9,997 nt of DNA, from the NCBI GenBank assembly GCA_029821515.1, contig JALGTD010000036.1, forward strand, positions 1-9,997, written 5' to 3'. Below are positions 6,793 to 9,997 of the stretch, piece by piece (within the stretch, counting starts at the first letter, position 1; every line of letters begins with the position of its first letter). This DNA comes from Candidatus Zipacnadia bacterium (lineage in GTDB: Bacteria; Armatimonadota; Zipacnadia; Zipacnadales; Zipacnadaceae). Position numbers and translations under genes: made by a program. The notes under the pieces were generated by a model. It was not told the origin of the DNA. It did no database searches and saw nothing but the letters and a program-made list of their open reading frames with translations.

Positions 6793-7920
6793 ATGAACCA
6801 ACAGACTGAAGCCAACGACAGAACACAGTTGCGTGATCAGATAAATGAAATTGAAGACCTCATAGGCGACGGTAACTATGACCGAGCCTTAACTCTGGGC
6901 CGAGAACTGCTGGATGCTCATCCCGATCGGGGTGAACCATACACTGTCATTGGTGACATTTATGCTGCTCGCGATATGTGGCCGGAGGCAGTGGAGTGGT
7001 ACATCGAGGGTGTCGAGCGAGACGACAGCAGCGCCCCCGACAAACTCCGCGACGCCCGCAGCCAGCTCATCCTACAGTTAGAACAGCCCGGCCAGCCCCG
7101 CCGGACCCGCAGTGCTTCGCAGACTGAACGAGAACGCACCAAGCTATGGATAACTCTGGCCAGTGCCGGAGCAGTTGTAGTGATTGCCGTGGTTATAGCC
7201 AGCCTTACTTTTTCCAGTAAGCCCCCCCCATCTGCTATCGGGCAGACTGCGGCACAGGGTACTACCGCATCAGCCACTCTCCGTCAGGGAGCCAGAAGCG
7301 ACTCCAACTATCAGCGTTCCACAGCATCAGTAGCACGCAACCAACTTCGTGGCCAGCCCGAGGCCGGGTCACAGATACCTGATTCTGGTACCAGGCCAGA
7401 TCAGTCCAGTGTCTCAGCTATCAAGCCACAACCAACACCCACTAAGCCGGAAGAAAGTGCCACAACTACCATCATTGTACAGGGACCACGCACTGAACGC
7501 GATGTGATCCTGGAGAGCGCCCTGGGCTCGCTGACCTGGCCGGGTGGCACCGCTATGCGCGATGACGTAGCAGTAGCACTGGATCCATTCTTGGGCTACG
7601 CGATGATCACCTTCGAGATACCGCACAATCCCGGGGGTAGCGACCTCGCGGAAATCGTGGCCAGGCAAGCCTATTCAGTAGCTGCCGCCGCTATCAATAC
7701 CGACGCGAGTATCAAGACGCTGACCCTGCGCGGGATAATTGACCTTTCCAGCTCACGACGGAGAAGGCGAGCAGTGGTCGCCTACCGTGGTAACACCAGT
7801 CGCGAGAGCCTCGAATACTGGCTGAAACACGATCGGTCTCCCAGTAACCAACAGTTGTGGAACCAGGTCTTCGCCGCTACTTGGTGGAATCAAGCTATTC
7901 CCCGCACCGGCTTGGAATAA
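6793..7920 (+). CDS. TPR-like, single-pass membrane protein with an unrecognised C-terminal domain
   Basis: From ATG 6793 the protein has 375 residues. Residues about 8-90 form helical TPR-like repeats (EDLIGDGNYDRALTLGRELL, then GEPYTVIGDIYAARDMWPEA), probably cytosolic. A basic patch (RRTRSASQTERERTK) precedes one transmembrane helix at about 118-140. Residues 141-230 are a Ser/Thr/Pro/Gln-rich low-complexity linker. Residues about 235-375 form a folded-looking domain that I do not recognise: ESALGSLTWPGG, then YAMITFEIPHNPGG, a long helix, a strand with TLTLRGIIDLSS, an Arg-rich run, and a Trp-rich end. The positive-inside rule puts the TPR side in the cytoplasm and the C-terminal domain outside. 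ATG at 6787 is in frame two codons upstream but abuts the GGGGGTGG ribosome binding site (6779-6786), so 6793 is preferred. It is likely the last gene of the DUF1232-GNAT operon. Confidence 0.75.
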   Translation: MNQQTEANDRTQLRDQINEIEDLIGDGNYDRALTLGRELLDAHPDRGEPYTVIGDIYAARDMWPEAVEWYIEGVERDDSSAPDKLRDARSQLILQLEQPGQPRRTRSASQTERERTKLWITLASAGAVVVIAVVIASLTFSSKPPPSAIGQTAAQGTTASATLRQGARSDSNYQRSTASVARNQLRGQPEAGSQIPDSGTRPDQSSVSAIKPQPTPTKPEESATTTIIVQGPRTERDVILESALGSLTWPGGTAMRDDVAVALDPFLGYAMITFEIPHNPGGSDLAEIVARQAYSVAAAAINTDASIKTLTLRGIIDLSSSRRRRRAVVAYRGNTSRESLEYWLKHDRSPSNQQLWNQVFAATWWNQAIPRTGLE

Positions 7921-7965
7921 GTCGCTTGCGCCAAGTCATTCGCGCTGCCTGCTCTCCTTTATTGG

Positions 7966-7985
7966 GCCGGCCCGATCGGGCCGGC
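7966..7985. repeat. 20-base perfect palindrome, hairpin or operator
   Basis: GCCGGCCC (7966-7973) and GGGCCGGC (7978-7985) are exact reverse complements around the self-complementary centre GATC, making a perfect 20-base palindrome. It lies 46 bases after the TPR-protein stop and 91 bases before the isomerase ATG. An RNA hairpin with an 8-pair GC stem and 4-base loop is expected. On the + strand the following bases are TATCCCTG rather than a T-run, so it is at best an atypical terminator; it could also bind a dimeric regulator. Confidence 0.5.
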
Positions 7986-8076
7986 TATCCCTGTGAAGGT
8001 TCAATACCTAGGCAAGGAGAATAGACTAACCACAAGATTCAGTCTGTCCGAGCAGAGCAGTCAAAGAGGAGTTCCC

Positions 8077-8859
8077 ATGAAGAAGGCCATTTGCTACTCA
8101 AGCGTACTCACTTCACAGGACCATCGCCAGCGCCTGGCTGTCATCAAAGACGCAGGATTTGATGGCATTGAAGCGCCACAATTTGATACTGCCCAGGAGA
8201 CAGAAGATGTTACCGGCCTGGCAAATGAGATTGGGCTGGAAATCCACAGCGTGATGGGGGGCACTCACTGGCAAATGCCCCTGTCCGAGCCTGACGAAGA
8301 AGCTCGCCGCAAGGGGGTTGCCGGAATCGAAAATGCCTTGCAACAGGCAGCAACAATGGGGGCAGAGACCGTACTGGTGGTGCCCGGCGTGGTCAACACC
8401 GATGTCTCCTATGAGCAGGCCTACGAAGTCTCCCAGCAGAGCATCCGCGAGCTGCTGCCCACCGCTGAAGAGCTGAACATAGTAATGTGCCTGGAGAATG
8501 TCTGGAACAAGTTCCTGCTCAGCCCTTTGGAGATGCGTGACTACATTGACAGTTTCAACAGCCCGCTGGTGCAGGCCTACTTTGATGTGGGCAATATCCT
8601 GCTGTACGGCTATCCCGAGCAGTGGATAGAGATTCTGGGTCCGAGGATTAAGAAGGTCCACATTAAGGACTTCAACGTGGGCACGAGACAGTTCGTCGGG
8701 CTGCTACAGGGAGATGTGGACTATCCCACGGTGATGACGGCCTTCCGCAGTATCAGATATGATGGGTACATTACAGCGGAGTTGTCGTCTTATTCACAGT
8801 TCCCCAAGCAGTTTGTCTACGATACTGCCGCGCAGATGGACGCAATTTTCAGCGCGTAG
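8077..8859 (+). CDS. Sugar phosphate isomerase/epimerase, AP-endonuclease-2-like TIM barrel
   Basis: The 260-residue protein has the xylose isomerase-like TIM-barrel fold. It opens with AICYSSVL, then GFDGIEAP and AETVLVVPGV. The metal-binding residues expected in this superfamily are visible: E140 in CLENVWNKFLLSP, D170 in YFDVGN, H195 in HIKDF and E235 in ITAELSSY. Relatives include L-ribulose-5-phosphate 3-epimerase, hexulose-phosphate isomerases and tagatose epimerases, which interconvert ketoses through a divalent-metal-stabilised enediolate. The exact sugar cannot be inferred. The ATG at 8077 follows AGAGGAG with a 5-base spacer; an in-frame GTG at 7993 has no ribosome binding site and would add residues of poor character. 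There is no obvious sugar kinase or transporter within the window. The gap to the next gene is 43 bases. Confidence 0.85.
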   Translation: MKKAICYSSVLTSQDHRQRLAVIKDAGFDGIEAPQFDTAQETEDVTGLANEIGLEIHSVMGGTHWQMPLSEPDEEARRKGVAGIENALQQAATMGAETVLVVPGVVNTDVSYEQAYEVSQQSIRELLPTAEELNIVMCLENVWNKFLLSPLEMRDYIDSFNSPLVQAYFDVGNILLYGYPEQWIEILGPRIKKVHIKDFNVGTRQFVGLLQGDVDYPTVMTAFRSIRYDGYITAELSSYSQFPKQFVYDTAAQMDAIFSA

Positions 8860-8902
8860 CCAGCAGCTTCAACGTCCGAGGCATAAGGGAGTTGGACACG
8901 GT

Positions 8903-9997
8903 ATGAATGAAGAACTGGTGGAGTGCCGTTACTATGAGGCTGGCGAGGAGTATTTGCAGTGTCAACTATGTCCCTGGCACTGCCGAATCCCGCCGGACAA
9001 GATGGGAATATGTGGTGTACGCAAGAATGTCGCGGGGGTCCTGCGCTCCCTGAACTACGCCGAGGTCACCTCCACCCATATGGATCCCATCGAGAAAAAG
9101 CCCCTTTACCACTTCCATCCGGGCAGTGACATTCTTTCACTGGGGACCTTCGGCTGCAACCTGGCTTGTGAGTTCTGCCAGAACTGGGAGATCTCCCAGG
9201 GGCGGCCGCCCACCCAGCATCTGGAGCCAGAAGAGGCCATGGAGCTGGCCCAAAAAGGTCAGCGCCAGAGCGGTAACATTGGGATTGCCTATACTTACAA
9301 TGAGCCGTTCATCTGGTATGAGTATGTCTACGATACCGCGCAGTTAGTCCACGAGGCCGGCATGGTCAATGTGCTGGTCACCAATGGGATTATTGATGAA
9401 GAGCCGCTACGCGAGCTTCTTCCCTACATTGACGCTATTAATGTGGACATCAAAGCATGGAGTGAGGACTTCTACCGAAAGATATGCCACGGGGAGGCAT
9501 GGCCAGCACGCCGCACCGTGGAAATAGCCTCCGACCAGTGCCATGTGGAGATAACCGTCCTGATCATTCCTGGCTACAATGACAGTGATGAGGAACTGGA
9601 GACGATCTTCGACTGGGCTGCTTCAGTGCGCGAGGATATGCCGGTGCATCTGTCCCGGTACCATCCCGCCCACAAATTTGATGCCCCACCCACTCCCGCC
9701 GAAACTCTCCGTCATGCTTATCAGTTGGCCCGGCAACGACTGGAGTATGTGTACGTGGGTAATATCTATATTGACGGCACTACCGACACTAAATGCCTGT
9801 CAATCTCACCGAAGAGAGCAGGTGCAAAAACTGTGGTGCCCAACTCAACATCATCATCTGACGACAAGACCTCTGCCGAAGACCTGGGCAGCCGGGCCAG
9901 TCGCTGGATGCGGCGGGCCAGCTACGTGGCGGCCGTCTTTGTGAAGTTCGGCTTTGCTTCGGTTCTGCACAACGTCGGCTTGGACCGGTTTCTGCGA
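8903..9997 (+). CDS. amrS: AmmeMemoRadiSam system radical SAM enzyme (AmrS-like), 3' end frameshifted into the downstream kinase frame
   Basis: The N-terminal Cys motif C20-x2-C23-x3-C27 followed by GICGVR, the radical SAM cluster motif C85-x3-C89-x2-C92 (FGCNLACEFCQNWE), AYTYNEPFIWYEY, NVDIKAW and SRYHPAHKF are all typical of AmrS, a relative of pyruvate formate-lyase activating enzymes. It would reductively cleave SAM with a 4Fe-4S cluster. Its genes often accompany AMMECR1 and MEMO genes, neither of which is in the window. Similarity stops after TDTKC (C298, base 9794). The frame then continues without a stop to 9997, into an AarF-like sequence. The expected C-terminus with CKNCGAQL is in the neighbouring frame, ending at TGA 9859-9861. 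Family members run to about 330-345 residues, so the native end is probably near 9861. The start is ATG 8903, with GGA six bases and AAGGGAG 11 bases upstream. Confidence 0.85.
   Translation, partial: MNEELVECRYYEAGEEYLQCQLCPWHCRIPPDKMGICGVRKNVAGVLRSLNYAEVTSTHMDPIEKKPLYHFHPGSDILSLGTFGCNLACEFCQNWEISQGRPPTQHLEPEEAMELAQKGQRQSGNIGIAYTYNEPFIWYEYVYDTAQLVHEAGMVNVLVTNGIIDEEPLRELLPYIDAINVDIKAWSEDFYRKICHGEAWPARRTVEIASDQCHVEITVLIIPGYNDSDEELETIFDWAASVREDMPVHLSRYHPAHKFDAPPTPAETLRHAYQLARQRLEYVYVGNIYIDGTTDTKCLSISPKRAGAKTVVPNSTSSSDDKTSAEDLGSRASRWMRRASYVAAVFVKFGFASVLHNVGLDRFLR
9793..9861 (+). other. Out-of-frame zinc-binding C-terminus of the radical SAM enzyme
   Basis: In the frame offset from the main AmrS frame, bases 9796-9861 read P-V-N-L-T-E-E-S-R, then CKNCGAQLNIII and TGA. 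This matches the usual family ending, where NL, a short turn, C-x2-C-G and a hydrophobic tail close the protein. Joining C298 of the main frame to P in this frame gives TKCP, the expected start of the first zinc knuckle. A TAA at 9790-9792 limits where the frames can join to just after 9792. The gap between TKCP and VNL is shorter than in relatives, so a small deletion rather than a single lost base is likely. Confidence 0.6.
9836..9997 (+). CDS. AarF/UbiB/ABC1 kinase-like protein, N-terminus (partial, 3' end outside window)
   Basis: Residues near the window end (RASYVAAV, then FVKFGFASVLHNVGLDRFL) resemble the N-terminal helix of AarF/UbiB/ABC1 atypical kinases, which read roughly R..EI..VL.KYGFG.LL..LGL. 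These proteins act in or near the membrane, often linked to quinone or lipid metabolism. No kinase catalytic motifs are within the window. The likely start is GTG 9833 or 9836, about 8-11 bases after AGGTG (9820-9824), overlapping the inferred native end of the radical SAM gene at 9861; ATG 9908 is another option. The frame is the same as the main AmrS frame, which is why the two genes run together here. Confidence 0.55.
   Translation, partial: MPNSTSSSDDKTSAEDLGSRASRWMRRASYVAAVFVKFGFASVLHNVGLDRFLR

Noticed and set aside
7993..8076. GTG at 7993 as the isomerase start
   Set aside because: No ribosome binding site precedes it, and the added 28 residues do not resemble the family, whereas ATG 8077 has AGAGGAG at proper spacing.
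8113..8661. A 182-codon open frame on the minus strand
   Set aside because: It lies wholly antisense to the well-supported isomerase gene and its translation has no recognisable domain; it is a codon-bias shadow.
9579..9944. A 121-codon + strand frame overlapping the radical SAM gene
   Set aside because: It is a third frame, different from both the main AmrS frame and the frame carrying the zinc-binding C-terminus, and shows no domain.

Overview
This is a bacterial chromosomal window with every supported gene on the + strand, short gaps (about 20 to 220 bases), frequent TTG/GTG starts behind good Shine-Dalgarno sites, and moderately high G+C. The content is a C-terminal MetRS tRNA-binding domain, a GAF/HD-GYP membrane protein, a TRM11/Trm-G10-like methyltransferase, FUN14 and DUF1232 proteins, an AmmeMemoRadiSam radical SAM enzyme and an AarF-type kinase. 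This suggests a free-living bacterium from a poorly sampled lineage. The large secreted glycosidase-like protein resembles types common in Armatimonadota or Planctomycetes-like genomes, but I cannot fix the phylum from sequence alone. I see no phage genes, transposase, CRISPR array, tRNA or rRNA.

Layout. Bases 2-388 are the 3' end of metG. Bases 502-1974 encode a membrane-anchored GAF plus HD-GYP signalling protein. Bases 2105-3043 encode a SAM-dependent RNA methyltransferase whose ribosome binding site lies inside a perfect hairpin. Bases 3103-5376 encode a secreted jelly-roll plus TIM-barrel protein that has lost the usual acidic catalytic motif. Bases 5431-5754 encode a small FUN14-type membrane protein. 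After a 220-base gap there is a tight three-gene unit: DUF1232 protein (5975-6292), GNAT acetyltransferase (6311-6769), and a TPR-like protein with one membrane anchor and an unrecognised C-terminal domain (6793-7920). A 20-base perfect palindrome precedes a sugar phosphate isomerase/epimerase (8077-8859). The AmmeMemoRadiSam radical SAM gene (from 8903) then runs, without a stop, into the N-terminus of an AarF/UbiB/ABC1 kinase at the window end.

How it fits together. Most genes look like independent housekeeping or accessory functions sharing a direction rather than one pathway. The most notable sequence signal is at the right end. The expected zinc-binding C-terminus of the radical SAM enzyme is present but in the neighbouring frame (9796-9861), so a frameshift or small deletion near 9796 appears to join this enzyme in frame to the downstream kinase. 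Other points of interest are the catalytic-site loss in the secreted protein, the hairpin over the methyltransferase ribosome binding site, and the unassigned extracytoplasmic domain of the TPR protein. I found no convincing evidence for a wholly new multi-gene system.
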